Below the pieces are notes generated by a model. That model searched no databases. It was not told the origin of the DNA and saw nothing but the letters and a program-made list of their open reading frames with translations. A stretch of DNA of 64,000 bases from NCBI RefSeq assembly GCF_039529775.1, contig NZ_BAAANL010000007.1:222409-286408 (forward strand). The letters run 5' to 3'. Shown piece after piece: positions 27,053 to 35,066 of this stretch (positions are counted from its first letter, which is position 1; every line of letters begins with the position of its first letter). This DNA is from Myceligenerans crystallogenes (lineage in GTDB: Bacteria; Actinomycetota; Actinomycetes; Actinomycetales; Cellulomonadaceae). Made by a program: the position numbers and the translations under genes.

Positions 27053-27682
27053 ATGACCAATTCTGATCGGGCGGTCGCGGTGCGGCCTCACCTGCTGGTG
27101 TGGGTCGCGGTGATCATCGCCGTGACCGTGGTGCGTGACGTCGTCTTCCGCTGGACGGGAGCAGGCCAGGAAGTCCTCCTGGCCGACATGGAGATGGAGG
27201 CCCTGCTGTGGGCCCCTCTCCTGGCCACGGCGACAAGTGCGGTCGTACCGGTCGGGTACATCGCGGCCTTCTTCCCGGCGGCGCCGCGGTGGGCGCTGCC
27301 GGTGGCGATCGGCGCGTTCTGCGTGCTCGCGGTCGGCTTCCTGGGGGTCACCGGCCGCTTCGGGTTGCCTGACGAGCCCGTGTGGTTCGGGTACGTCTGG
27401 ATCGCGTGCCTGCCTCTCGGGTACCTGATCCTTCTGGTCGCCGCCCTGGCCGTCGCGATCCGGGTGAACGGCCAGGTGGGGTGGGGCGTCGGGGTGCTGG
27501 TGCCGGCCGACCTGGTGCTGGGCTGGCTCCTCATGTTCGGTCCGGCGATCACCCTCGAGGCCGCTGAGTTCCGCGACGGCCCGTGGGTGGTGCCCGCCCT
27601 GGCGGGAATCGCCTGTCTGACGGCCCATGTCCTGATCGTGGCCGGGGCACTGCGCGCGAGCCGAGCCGCAGCCGGGGAATAG
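27053..27682 (+). CDS. Uncharacterised six-helix membrane protein
   Basis: A 209-aa hydrophobic protein with about six transmembrane segments. Helices 1 (LLVWVAVIIAVTVVR), 3 (YIAAFF), 4 and 5 are evident, and short charged loops (RWTGAGQEV, GLPDEPVW) lie between them. I do not recognise a family, and no catalytic motif stands out. The ATG at 27053 begins a normal membrane protein N-terminus after CACTGACGGC. A -10-like TACTTT is at 27009-27014. Its stop lies 3 nt from the stop of the convergent MFS gene. Confidence 0.65.
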   Translation: MTNSDRAVAVRPHLLVWVAVIIAVTVVRDVVFRWTGAGQEVLLADMEMEALLWAPLLATATSAVVPVGYIAAFFPAAPRWALPVAIGAFCVLAVGFLGVTGRFGLPDEPVWFGYVWIACLPLGYLILLVAALAVAIRVNGQVGWGVGVLVPADLVLGWLLMFGPAITLEAAEFRDGPWVVPALAGIACLTAHVLIVAGALRASRAAAGE

Positions 27683-27685
27683 CCG

Positions 27686-28990
27686 CTACGCGGGGTCGGC
27701 CACCAGGGCGGCGTCGTCCGGACCTGCATGGTGCGTCGGCACCCAGCGCGTCGCGACCAGCACGAGCCCGACGACGAGCAGCACGGACGTCAGCACGAAC
27801 GGGTACGTGCGGTCGATCCCCGAGAGCCATCCGGAGATCCAGCCGAACGGCGCCGCGCCGAGCATGATGAAGGTACGCTGCAGCGCCATCACGCGCGAGC
27901 GCTCCCCCGGGTCGACGTGCAGCGCGACGAGCGATTCCGAGAGCATGAACAGCAGGCCGGCACCGAAGCTGTCCAGCAGCAGGCACACCCCGAGGAACGC
28001 GTAGGTCGACGGCGTCGCGGCGCCGTCGGCCGCGGGGATCGCCACGAGCACGACCTGCCCGGCGAGGTGGACGCCGAACCCCAGCAACGTGGCCCGCTTG
28101 AGGTCGACGGCGGTGGTCAGGAGCGGGATGAGCGTGAAGAAGAACGTCACCGACAGCACCGAGCGCACCATCGGGAAGTACGGCAGGAACTCGTGCGGCA
28201 CGTTCAGGTGCTCGCTGGCGACCACCTGCCAGAACGTGCCGTTCACGAGCACGACCGCGGCGGTCAGGGCCGCCACGCCCAGCGCGAGGAACGACCCGCG
28301 CGACCGGAACAGCAGCCCGAGCGCCCCGCGGTACCCGGCCAGCAGCTGCCAGACGCTCTGCCCGCGGGTCGCGGCCATCCGGACCTGTCCCTGCCGCGTC
28401 TCCCGCGACCACAGGTAGAGCCAGATGATCTTGACCAGCATGACGACGGCGGCGTTGACGTACAGGATGCGGACCGCGGGCTCGAGCCCGAGCTGGGCGA
28501 CCAGGAAGGCGGCCAGGGGCGCGAACAGCGCGGAGCAGTCGGCGGCGACCTTGACCAGCGAGTAGATCCGGGTGATCTGGTCCCGCTCGGCGTCCTCGAC
28601 CATGAGGCAGTCCCACGAGTTCTGCGTGACCTGCAGCGCGCCGTTCACCAGGGAGGCGACGAGGAAGAACCAGAAGTTCTCCGCGAACGCCCAGACCACG
28701 CACGGGATCACCCAGGCGATCACGTCGAACCACGCCGTGGTGACGCGCCGGCCGAGCCGGTCGGTGATGATCCCGCCCGCGAGCCCAAATACCACCTGGG
28801 AGAGCATCGAGATCGTCGCGAGCAGCCCGATCTGCGCGTCCTGCAGGCCCAGGGCCAGCATGAACACCGACGCGTACGGCAGCACCAGCGCCATGGACAG
28901 GCCCCACAGCGGCTCGGTCCACACGCAGGCGCGGGGGTTGCCACGGAGTTCGAGGAAGGTCCGCCAGAGCGGGTTACGAGCGCGAATCAC
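27686..28990 (-). CDS. MFS transporter
   Basis: A 434-aa major facilitator superfamily transporter with about twelve transmembrane helices. The loop 2-3 motif is visible as GIITDRLGRRV (about residues 72-82), and its counterpart in the second half is degenerate (HVDPGERSRVMALQR). The family exports or imports small solutes by proton antiport or symport, and no substrate can be named. The start is GTG 28990. A possible efflux role is only a guess. The gene is not in an operon, since it converges with the six-helix membrane protein and diverges from a secreted protein gene. Confidence 0.88.
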   Translation of the reverse strand: MIRARNPLWRTFLELRGNPRACVWTEPLWGLSMALVLPYASVFMLALGLQDAQIGLLATISMLSQVVFGLAGGIITDRLGRRVTTAWFDVIAWVIPCVVWAFAENFWFFLVASLVNGALQVTQNSWDCLMVEDAERDQITRIYSLVKVAADCSALFAPLAAFLVAQLGLEPAVRILYVNAAVVMLVKIIWLYLWSRETRQGQVRMAATRGQSVWQLLAGYRGALGLLFRSRGSFLALGVAALTAAVVLVNGTFWQVVASEHLNVPHEFLPYFPMVRSVLSVTFFFTLIPLLTTAVDLKRATLLGFGVHLAGQVVLVAIPAADGAATPSTYAFLGVCLLLDSFGAGLLFMLSESLVALHVDPGERSRVMALQRTFIMLGAAPFGWISGWLSGIDRTYPFVLTSVLLVVGLVLVATRWVPTHHAGPDDAALVADPA

Positions 28991-29232
28991 GGGCGCAAGT
29001 CAATCACTTCACAACGACTCCTCACGAACCTGCCGCGGCTCGGCCGAAGGCTCGCCCGGGCGAGACACCTTTCGGCTGAGGTCGAACGATTTTGACCGGC
29101 ACTCAGAACTCACCCACCATGGGGTCGATCACGTGCGTGTACACATCCTGACCCCGCATCATGGCGAGCGGATGTCTTGGCGGTCCGTCGCGGGACCGTC
29201 ACATCGAATCCCACAGTCGCAAGGAGGAAACA

Positions 29233-29760
29233 ATGAGCCCAAGGCGCCACATCGCTCGAGCCTCGTCCGTTTTCCTGGCCGCCATCACCCTGGCAGTCGC
29301 AACAGTGGCACCATCTCAGGCCGCCGAGCCCGGCCCGGAGACCGATTCACAGGCCGGCCGGCAGGTCGTCCGGCTTGCCAACGGTGACCTTCGGATCACC
29401 CTGCCCGAACGAGCCGACCTCACCGCGTCGGCGTCGAGTTCCCTCGCCGGAGCCCCGTACACCACCCCGAGCACCGACGAACGGAACTTCGTCCAGGCCG
29501 GGTACACCTGCGAGACCGGCCGCACGTGCCTCGAGGTCCCCTACGGCGGCGGGTGGTACGTCTTCAAGGAGGACTCGTACGGCACCTACGCGATGTACGA
29601 CTGGTACGGAGAAGGGACCTGGGTGGACAACCAGACGGGCAACTGGTCCACCAGCATCCAAGACGGAAGCACCCAGGTGCAGTGCCTGCAAAGTGGTTAC
29701 GACGACTCCGTGAACTGGACCCCCATCGACTCCTTCTGGATCCGCAGCTGGGGCTGCTGA
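29233..29760 (+). CDS. Small secreted protein of unknown function
   Basis: A 175-aa secreted protein. A signal peptide (MSPRRHIARASS plus hydrophobic stretch, ending near APSQAA, residue 31) is followed by a polar propeptide-like segment. A compact domain of about 85 residues comes last, rich in Trp, Tyr and Gly with paired cysteines (GYTCETGRTCLEV, QVQCLQSGY, final SWGC). The four cysteines suggest two disulfides and a small beta fold, somewhat like I36/crystallin-type proteins. I cannot place it in a family. AAGGAGG at 29221-29227 sets the ATG start clearly. Confidence 0.75.
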   Translation: MSPRRHIARASSVFLAAITLAVATVAPSQAAEPGPETDSQAGRQVVRLANGDLRITLPERADLTASASSSLAGAPYTTPSTDERNFVQAGYTCETGRTCLEVPYGGGWYVFKEDSYGTYAMYDWYGEGTWVDNQTGNWSTSIQDGSTQVQCLQSGYDDSVNWTPIDSFWIRSWGC

Positions 29761-29806
29761 TCCGACCGGGCCCAGGACGTGCGGCCGGAAGCGCGGACAT
29801 CACACG

Positions 29807-29974
29807 ATGCGGCGCTTCCCGCCGCGCGCCGGCTCGGGCCGATGCACCCCGCGCGCTCGATTTCCGCGCAGCGTCGCCGACCGCCTGGCAGACGTGGACC
29901 GCCTTCACGCCGAGGGCGCCATCACCGACACCGAGCGCGAGGCCCAGCGAGGCCGCATCCTGGGCGAAGTCTGA
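29807..29974 (+). CDS. Micro-ORF ending in a SHOCT domain (possibly a remnant)
   Basis: A 55-codon reading frame, too short for routine gene calling. The last 32 residues (ADRLADVDRLHAEG, then AITDTEREAQRGRILGEV) match the SHOCT pattern of paired short helices with a conserved Gly and Asp-Glu. This domain normally closes larger membrane or secreted proteins. The first 22 residues are Arg/Pro-rich and look non-coding, so this may be the 3' stub of a decayed SHOCT protein rather than a working gene. No ribosome-binding site is visible before the ATG at 29807. Confidence 0.4.
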   Translation: MRRFPPRAGSGRCTPRARFPRSVADRLADVDRLHAEGAITDTEREAQRGRILGEV

Positions 29975-30029
29975 CCGAGGGGCGCGCCCGGACCCACATG
30001 CGATGCGGGCGACCCGCACGAACCACTCG

Positions 30030-30404
30030 TCAGGTAGCGGAAGCTGATACCGCGGTGTCCAGCAGCTTCCGCACCCGTTCGGCAACGACAGGAACGTTCT
30101 CGGCGAGGATCTCCCAGATGATCCCGAAGTCGACGACGTCGTAGCCGTGCGCGACGACGTTGCGGGTGTCCTTCAGGTTCCGGAGCTCCAGTTCAGGATG
30201 CTCCGGGATGAAGTCCGGCTCGTTGCGGTCAAGACGCGCGACAACCTCGCCGAGCCGGACGAGCAGGTCCTCGGCCGCGTATCGCAGGAACTCGTCGTCG
30301 TCGTAGGCGTCCTTGCCGCGCGCGACCAGCCGCGCCACGGCGTCGGTGTGCAGCAGCAGGTCCCCGAGCAGTCGTGACACCACCGGCTCGATCTCACCCG
30401 TCAC
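30030..30404 (-). CDS. hepT: HepT-like HEPN-domain toxin
   Basis: A 124-aa HEPN-family ribonuclease toxin of the HepT/MntA type. The catalytic Rx4-6H motif is seen near the C-terminus in KDTRNVVAHGYD (Arg and His separated by four residues), and the protein is all-helical. In characterised systems the partner MNT enzyme adds AMP to a Tyr next to the motif (HGY here) to neutralise the toxin. The first codon overlaps the stop of the MNT antitoxin (ATGA at 30401-30404), placing antitoxin before toxin. Confidence 0.88.
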   Translation of the reverse strand: MTGEIEPVVSRLLGDLLLHTDAVARLVARGKDAYDDDEFLRYAAEDLLVRLGEVVARLDRNEPDFIPEHPELELRNLKDTRNVVAHGYDVVDFGIIWEILAENVPVVAERVRKLLDTAVSASAT

Positions 30405-30838
30405 AGCGGGACCGCCTCGTCGAGGATCTGCCGATGCCGCTCGCCGAGCCCGCCCTCGCTCACGACATCGACGTGCACACCCAGAAGCTCCTCCAGCTCG
30501 GGAGCGATCCGCCCGAAGGTCCAGGCAGCCCCGCGCGGAACCGACACAAGAATGTCGAGGTCACTCGACGGCGTGTCCTCGCGGCGAGCGACCGAACCGA
30601 AGACCCTGGCGTTACGCGCACCGTGCCGGGCGATCACCTCGCGAATCTCCGAACGGTGCTCCTCCAGCACGACCGCAGGACGACGCATCGCATGCCGAAG
30701 ACGCTCGACCATCGCGGCCGACGCAGTCCGCCGCCCGGACTCGTACGCCGAGATATTCGACTGCGCCACGCCCGTCGCCTCAGCAAGCTGCTGCTGCGTC
30801 AGGCCGGCAGCCTCACGCTCGGCCCGCAGGTTGATCAT
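30401..30838 (-). CDS. mntA: HTH-fused MNT nucleotidyltransferase antitoxin
   Basis: A 145-aa antitoxin with two domains. An XRE-type helix-turn-helix (residues 1-60, LTQQQLAEATGVAQSNISAYE) is followed by a minimal nucleotidyltransferase (about 65-145) with the GSVARRE and SDLDILV motifs (G-S, D-x-D). It presumably AMPylates the HepT toxin and autorepresses the operon through the HTH. Most MntA proteins lack an HTH, so this fused form is a recognisable subtype. The ATG at 30838 is leaderless: TATGTT ends 6 nt upstream and overlaps a palindrome. Confidence 0.88.
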   Translation of the reverse strand: MINLRAEREAAGLTQQQLAEATGVAQSNISAYESGRRTASAAMVERLRHAMRRPAVVLEEHRSEIREVIARHGARNARVFGSVARREDTPSSDLDILVSVPRGAAWTFGRIAPELEELLGVHVDVVSEGGLGERHRQILDEAVPL

Positions 30839-30844
30839 GGACCG

Positions 30845-30859
30845 AACATATCATTGATA
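30845..30859 (-). promoter_or_regulatory. Autoregulatory operator overlapping the -10 of the MNT/HepT operon
   Basis: The 11-bp palindrome TATCATTGATA (30849-30859) overlaps the minus-strand -10 TATGTT (30850-30845), which is followed by 6 nt and the antitoxin ATG. Binding of the XRE domain here would block RNA polymerase directly. Confidence 0.65.
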
Positions 30860-30873
30860 ACCCGCCAACGCAC

Positions 30874-31527
30874 TCACCCCCGGCCGCTGATCTCCTCGAT
30901 CACCTCGATCGTCGTGTCGGCGACGACGTCGGGACGCTGCCCCTCGCCCGCCCACGGCCTGCCGTGGGCGATCCACGCGGTACGGACGCCCGCGGCCTGC
31001 CCTGCCGCCACATCGGCGTGAAGTGCGTCGCCGATCATCCAGACGTCGTCGCGTGCCGCGCCCGGCACGCCGAGGGCCTCCAGCGCGAGGTCGATGATGC
31101 GCGGGTCGGGCTTCTTGACGCCGGCCTCCCCGGACACCACGACGGCCTCGAACCGTTCCGCCAGCCCGGTCACCGCGAGCTTGCCTCGCTGCTGATGACC
31201 CGCGCCGTTGGTCACGACGGCGATCCGCTCGCCGCGCGCACGCAGCGCTTCCAGCGCCTCGACGACGCCGGGGTACGCGGTGACGTGCTCGCGGATCCCC
31301 GCCCGGAACGCCTCGACCGTGTCGGCGACCGACAGGTCCCACCCGAGCCGCTCGACGACGACGGCGGCCGTGTCCTCCTTCCGGGCGAACCCGCCCTCGT
31401 CGGCCTCGACGATCGCCGCGAGATCGGCCGGCGACAGACCGCGCGCCGCCACCTCCGCGGAAGCCCAAGCGAGGAAGGCACCCTCACGGTCGACGAGCGT
31501 GTTGTCCAGGTCGAAGAGCCAGATCAC
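30874..31527 (-). CDS. HAD-superfamily hydrolase
   Basis: A 217-aa HAD phosphatase. Motif I is FDLDNTLVD (residues 5-13), motif II VVTNGAG (about 104-110), motif III VKKPDPRIID (about 136-145) and motif IV MIGDALHAD (about 164-172). A helical C1 cap lies between motifs I and II. The closest general type is the pyrimidine-nucleotidase/YjjG-like subgroup, but the substrate is open. GTG 31527 is supported by TACAGT exactly 6 nt before it (31534-31539). It lies upstream of the toxin-antitoxin operon on the same strand but has its own promoter. Confidence 0.87.
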   Translation of the reverse strand: MIWLFDLDNTLVDREGAFLAWASAEVAARGLSPADLAAIVEADEGGFARKEDTAAVVVERLGWDLSVADTVEAFRAGIREHVTAYPGVVEALEALRARGERIAVVTNGAGHQQRGKLAVTGLAERFEAVVVSGEAGVKKPDPRIIDLALEALGVPGAARDDVWMIGDALHADVAAGQAAGVRTAWIAHGRPWAGEGQRPDVVADTTIEVIEEISGRG

Positions 31528-31601
31528 GCGCCGACTGTAGCGATCCCCGACGGCCCGGGGCCGGCCGTCTCACCGAGGTCCCGCTTCACTCCACCCGATC
31601 C

Positions 31602-33272
31602 TCAGGAGTACTCCCGCCACTCCGCCCGCTGGTACTCCAGGATCACGGGATCCAGGATCGTGGTGACCTCGACGTCGGTGCGTTCGGCCCTGTCGGGCGG
31701 GAACACCGCCGCAGCGGACAACACGGCCTGGTCCAGGAACCGAAGGGGCGCGGGCGCGTCAACTGCAAGCTCGGGTCCTGCCCCACGCCCGGCCACCGCC
31801 AGATGGAACCCCCAGTCCCCGAACGACGGCACGTCCACGTGGTACGGCGTCGTCGCGAACCCGGCCGCCTGCAGCGTCGTCGCGACGCACCAGTACGACC
31901 GCGGCGCGAAGTACGGCGACCCGGACTGCACCACGAGCCGTCCCTGCGGCGCCAGCACTCGCTCGGCCAGCGAGTAGAACTCGATCGAGTACAGCTTGGC
32001 CGTCGCGGTCTGGTCGGGATCAGGCATGTCGACGACGACGACGTCGTACGCCCCCGGCTCGGCCTCCTCGCGCAGCCAGCGGAAGGCGTCGTCGGCCACG
32101 ACCGTGACCCGCGGATCGTCGAACGCCCCGCCGTTCAGGCCGGACAGCCGGAGGTCGCCCCTCGCGAGCGCGATCATCGCCGGATCGAGCTCGACGAGTG
32201 TCGCCCGCTCGACGTCGTCGTACCTGAGCACCTCCCGCAGCGCGAGACCGTCGCCACCCCCGAGAACGAGCACCCGCTCCCGCGGCCCTCCGGCCATCGC
32301 GGGGTGCACGAGAGCCTCGTGGTACCGGTGCTCATCCGCGGACGAGAACTGCAGGTCACCGTCAAGGAACAACCGCAGATCGCGATCCCCCGACCACCGC
32401 GGGTTCTCGGTGAGCACCAGTTCCTGGTATCGCGTGCGCTCGGCATGAACAACGGGGTCGCGGAACAGAGCCTGCCGGGCAGTCGTCTCGAACTGACCGG
32501 CAGTGATCCACGCCAGCCCCAGAATCCCGCCCACCACCACCGCCCCGCCGACCAACGCCGCCCGAACCCGCCGCGACAGGTCACGCCGCAGCAGGGTGAA
32601 CACGAGCACGATCCCGGCAGCAGCGTTCACCACTCCCACCACGATCGCCCCCTGCAACTGCCCGAACATCGGCAGCAGCAGAAACGGGAACGCAAGCCCG
32701 CCCAGCAGCGCACCCACATAGTCCGCGGCGAAGAGATCAGCGACCGCACTCCCCGCGTCCTGCGCCCGGATCCGCTGCAGCAGCACCATGAGCAGCGGGA
32801 TCTCCGCCCCGATCAGCGCCCCGAGCACGAACGCCACCACCACGACCGCCACCGTGTACAGGTGCAGCCAGGCGAACGCGGCGTACAGCCCCAGCACCGA
32901 CAACCCGCCGAGCAACGCCAGCAGCAGTTCCACGACGACGAACGACGCCGCCGCCCGCGCTTGCAGCCCCTTGGCCGCGAGCGCCCCGATCCCCATCGCG
33001 AACACCATGACGCTCAGCACGACCGACGCCTGCCCGGCCGTGTCCCCGAGCAGGTAGGACCCGAGCGCCACGAGCGCCAGCTCGTACACGAGCCCGCAGG
33101 CCGCGCACACGAACACGACGGCAAGCAGGGCGGCCCGCGCGAGGCGCGGCCGGCCGGCCGCGAGCGGTGGCTGCGCCGTCGTGTCCGACGCCGTCTCCTG
33201 CGCGGTCGGGTCCGGCGGGGTGATGTCCGACGCCGTCGCCTCCGACGACGTCAACGCCTGATCCGCGCTCAC
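31602..33272 (-). CDS. Membrane-spanning polyamine aminopropyltransferase-like protein
   Basis: A 556-aa protein. About seven transmembrane helices (residues 45-270) precede a spermidine-synthase-like methyltransferase-fold domain (about 290-540). The nucleotide-binding motif is VLVLGGGDGLALREVL, followed by LVELDPAMIALA and the acidic gate VVVVDMPDPDQ. Membrane-fused members of this family are found in many bacteria, and their true substrate is unsettled. The GTG start overlaps the DUF350 stop (GTGA at 33269-33272). It is the last gene of a tightly coupled four-gene operon with DUF2617, DUF4247 and DUF350, a partnership repeatedly seen in actinobacteria. Confidence 0.87.
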   Translation of the reverse strand: MSADQALTSSEATASDITPPDPTAQETASDTTAQPPLAAGRPRLARAALLAVVFVCAACGLVYELALVALGSYLLGDTAGQASVVLSVMVFAMGIGALAAKGLQARAAASFVVVELLLALLGGLSVLGLYAAFAWLHLYTVAVVVVAFVLGALIGAEIPLLMVLLQRIRAQDAGSAVADLFAADYVGALLGGLAFPFLLLPMFGQLQGAIVVGVVNAAAGIVLVFTLLRRDLSRRVRAALVGGAVVVGGILGLAWITAGQFETTARQALFRDPVVHAERTRYQELVLTENPRWSGDRDLRLFLDGDLQFSSADEHRYHEALVHPAMAGGPRERVLVLGGGDGLALREVLRYDDVERATLVELDPAMIALARGDLRLSGLNGGAFDDPRVTVVADDAFRWLREEAEPGAYDVVVVDMPDPDQTATAKLYSIEFYSLAERVLAPQGRLVVQSGSPYFAPRSYWCVATTLQAAGFATTPYHVDVPSFGDWGFHLAVAGRGAGPELAVDAPAPLRFLDQAVLSAAAVFPPDRAERTDVEVTTILDPVILEYQRAEWREYS

Positions 33273-33694
33273 ATCACTGCCAGCGCGACCACCGCGCCGA
33301 TCACGACATGCAGTGCGGCCGACACCCAGGCCGCGGGATGCGGCTTCTCGTCGACCAGGAGCAACCCGAGCCGCCCCGGTGTCAGCAGGTCCAGCAGCAG
33401 GAATGCCCCGGTCATCAGCACGATGCCGACCAGCCCGTACACGACGGTCTGGAGCAGCCCGTCGAGCAGGCTGCCCTCGGAGGCCCAGATCGCCGCCGTC
33501 ACGACGATCCCGAGGCCGACGACGTTCGACGCGACAAGCAGCGCGGCGTTCCGGTTCCGCTTCTCCCACACGAGGTGGGCGATCCGGCCGGGCGTGAGCC
33601 AGTCGAGCACGGCCACTCCGAGCGCCAGCAGCAGGATGCCGAGGATGCCGTACGCGAGGACGGCGACGGTCTCGCCGAGCAGTTCGATCAACAT
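33269..33694 (-). CDS. DUF350 membrane protein
   Basis: A 141-aa membrane protein built from two similar halves of two helices each. The duplicated signature is VLDWLTPGRIAHLV (about residues 30-43) and LLDLLTPGRLGLLL (about 101-114), as expected for DUF350/UPF0719. The ATG at 33694 is preferred over a GTG 9 nt upstream because AAAGGTGA sits at proper distance from it. It follows DUF4247 and overlaps the aminopropyltransferase start. The function is unknown, but the conserved gene set suggests a membrane complex. Confidence 0.85.
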   Translation of the reverse strand: MLIELLGETVAVLAYGILGILLLALGVAVLDWLTPGRIAHLVWEKRNRNAALLVASNVVGLGIVVTAAIWASEGSLLDGLLQTVVYGLVGIVLMTGAFLLLDLLTPGRLGLLLVDEKPHPAAWVSAALHVVIGAVVALAVM

Positions 33695-33740
33695 GGGTGT
33701 CACCTTTTCGATCCAGGGGTTTCGAGCGGCGGCGCGTACG

Positions 33741-34319
33741 TCATTTCCCCCACCCGAACCCGCCGCCGCGGTAGCCGCTCGACGACGACGGCGGCGAACT
33801 GCTCCACCACTGGCCCGTGTATTCGCTGTACGCGTTCCACACGGTGCGGTAGTCGTCGGCGTGCACGCGCGTCCGAAGGTGCTCCGGGAAGATCGCCACG
33901 ATGTGGTCCTCGTACTTCATGAAAGCGGCGCCGTCGTCCGCGTACTGCAGGTCCAGGGGCGAGCCGACGCCGTCGGAGATCTCCCGGACGACGTCGCTCA
34001 CGCGCCCCGCGGCGACGTGCCCGTCGAGCCCGCGATCCTCGAACATGACGTGCAGCGGATAGGTGTCCTCGACGAACTCCTCCGCATCCTGCCGGGTCAT
34101 CACGAGAGCCGTCAGAACCACGAGGACGAGGCCGATGCCGCCGAACGCGATCCATCGGGCGATCTCGGTACCGCGAGACGGCCCGGACAGGGTGCGGGCG
34201 GACGGCGTCGTCGTCGGCTTGCCTCGAGAAAGCTTCGCCGGTTTGCCGGGGGACGACGACGCCGGGGCGCCCGCCGGCTCCAGCGGCTTGCCGTTGAGCA
34301 GAGTCGGTCTGGTGCTCAC
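33741..34319 (-). CDS. DUF4247 protein
   Basis: A 192-aa protein with a disordered Pro/Ser-rich N-terminus (about 1-55), one transmembrane helix (about 58-78, IAFGGIGLVLVVLTALVM) and an extracytoplasmic domain. That domain has conserved patches DDYRTVWNAYS and a Gly-rich C-terminal end (RGGGFGWGK), both typical of DUF4247. Its GTG overlaps the upstream DUF2617 stop (GTGA at 34316-34319). The function is unknown. Its place in the operon suggests that it works with the membrane-bound aminopropyltransferase-like protein. Confidence 0.8.
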   Translation of the reverse strand: MSTRPTLLNGKPLEPAGAPASSSPGKPAKLSRGKPTTTPSARTLSGPSRGTEIARWIAFGGIGLVLVVLTALVMTRQDAEEFVEDTYPLHVMFEDRGLDGHVAAGRVSDVVREISDGVGSPLDLQYADDGAAFMKYEDHIVAIFPEHLRTRVHADDYRTVWNAYSEYTGQWWSSSPPSSSSGYRGGGFGWGK

Positions 34320-34951
34320 GGGCGTTCTCCCCCGGGTCGGAGCGGCGACGGACGGACCTTCGAGCGGGTGCGCACGATGTCCCCGGTCTCGGGGTACGCG
34401 TGCCACGTGGTCCAGGCCAGCCGGCCGGCCGGCCCGGCTGCCGGGCCGGCTGACCCGGCGGCCCGTTCGGCCGGCCCGGCGGCCCGTTCGGCGAAGCCGG
34501 ACGGGCCGGCAGGCCAGTCAACGGCGGGCTCGGCGACGAGGGCGGTCACGGCGTCGTCGGCCCCCGGGAAGACGCCGGTCAGCCCGTGCCTGGCGCTGCC
34601 GACGAGGTCCCGGACGGCCGCCACCTCGCGGGTGAACTCGGCGCCGTCGGCGTATCGCTGGATCTCCAGGGTGAACCGGTAGCTCAGGCCCGCGATCTCG
34701 GCGTCGTACCTCGTGGGCAGCGGCCGTCCGGACTCACCGGGCAGACAGGCGAGCGTCTCGACCAAGGTTCCTTCGGGTGCGACGAGCACGGCCTGGTGGC
34801 TCGCGCCGAGCAGGCGGAGCTGGAGGCCGGGAAGTCCGGCCGACGACGGAACGTCGAGAACGGCGAGCGCCGGCAGCACCGGGTGGTCGAGAGCAAAGCT
34901 GAGGTCTGTGGCGGCGGTGTCGGCGTAGGGCACCGCAAGGCTGGTCAGCAC
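34316..34951 (-). CDS. DUF2617 protein
   Basis: A 211-aa soluble protein. The conserved DUF2617 core runs from ALDHPVLPALAVLDV (about residue 19) through LRLLGASHQAVLV and GLSYRFTLEI, and ends with LAWTTWHAYPETGDIVRT (about 180-197). Between them lies a low-complexity Ala/Gly/Pro/Glu repeat (about 150-180), encoded by near-repeated GGCCCG units at 34420-34500. It is the first gene of the coupled four-gene operon. GGAGGA lies about 15 nt before the GTG, farther than usual, so the start is somewhat uncertain. Confidence 0.78.
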   Translation of the reverse strand: MLTSLAVPYADTAATDLSFALDHPVLPALAVLDVPSSAGLPGLQLRLLGASHQAVLVAPEGTLVETLACLPGESGRPLPTRYDAEIAGLSYRFTLEIQRYADGAEFTREVAAVRDLVGSARHGLTGVFPGADDAVTALVAEPAVDWPAGPSGFAERAAGPAERAAGSAGPAAGPAGRLAWTTWHAYPETGDIVRTRSKVRPSPLRPGGERP

Positions 34952-35066
34952 CGTGGGGCGTTTCCGTCCTCCGGCGCGACCGTGCCGGACAGGCCCGGCA
35001 GTCTCTGGAACATGGCCGCGAGTTTAGATCCGTCCCGGGCGTTCTGATCTGAAAAGTAGGCCGATC

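Noticed and set aside
34420..34510. Tandem GGCCCG-type repeats as a possible regulatory or mobile repeat
   Set aside because: They encode the in-frame Ala/Gly/Pro linker of the DUF2617 protein and need no other explanation.
31803..34682. Plus-strand frame across the aminopropyltransferase operon
   Set aside because: It is antisense to four real coupled genes. Its low-complexity Arg/His/Gln composition is typical of shadow frames.
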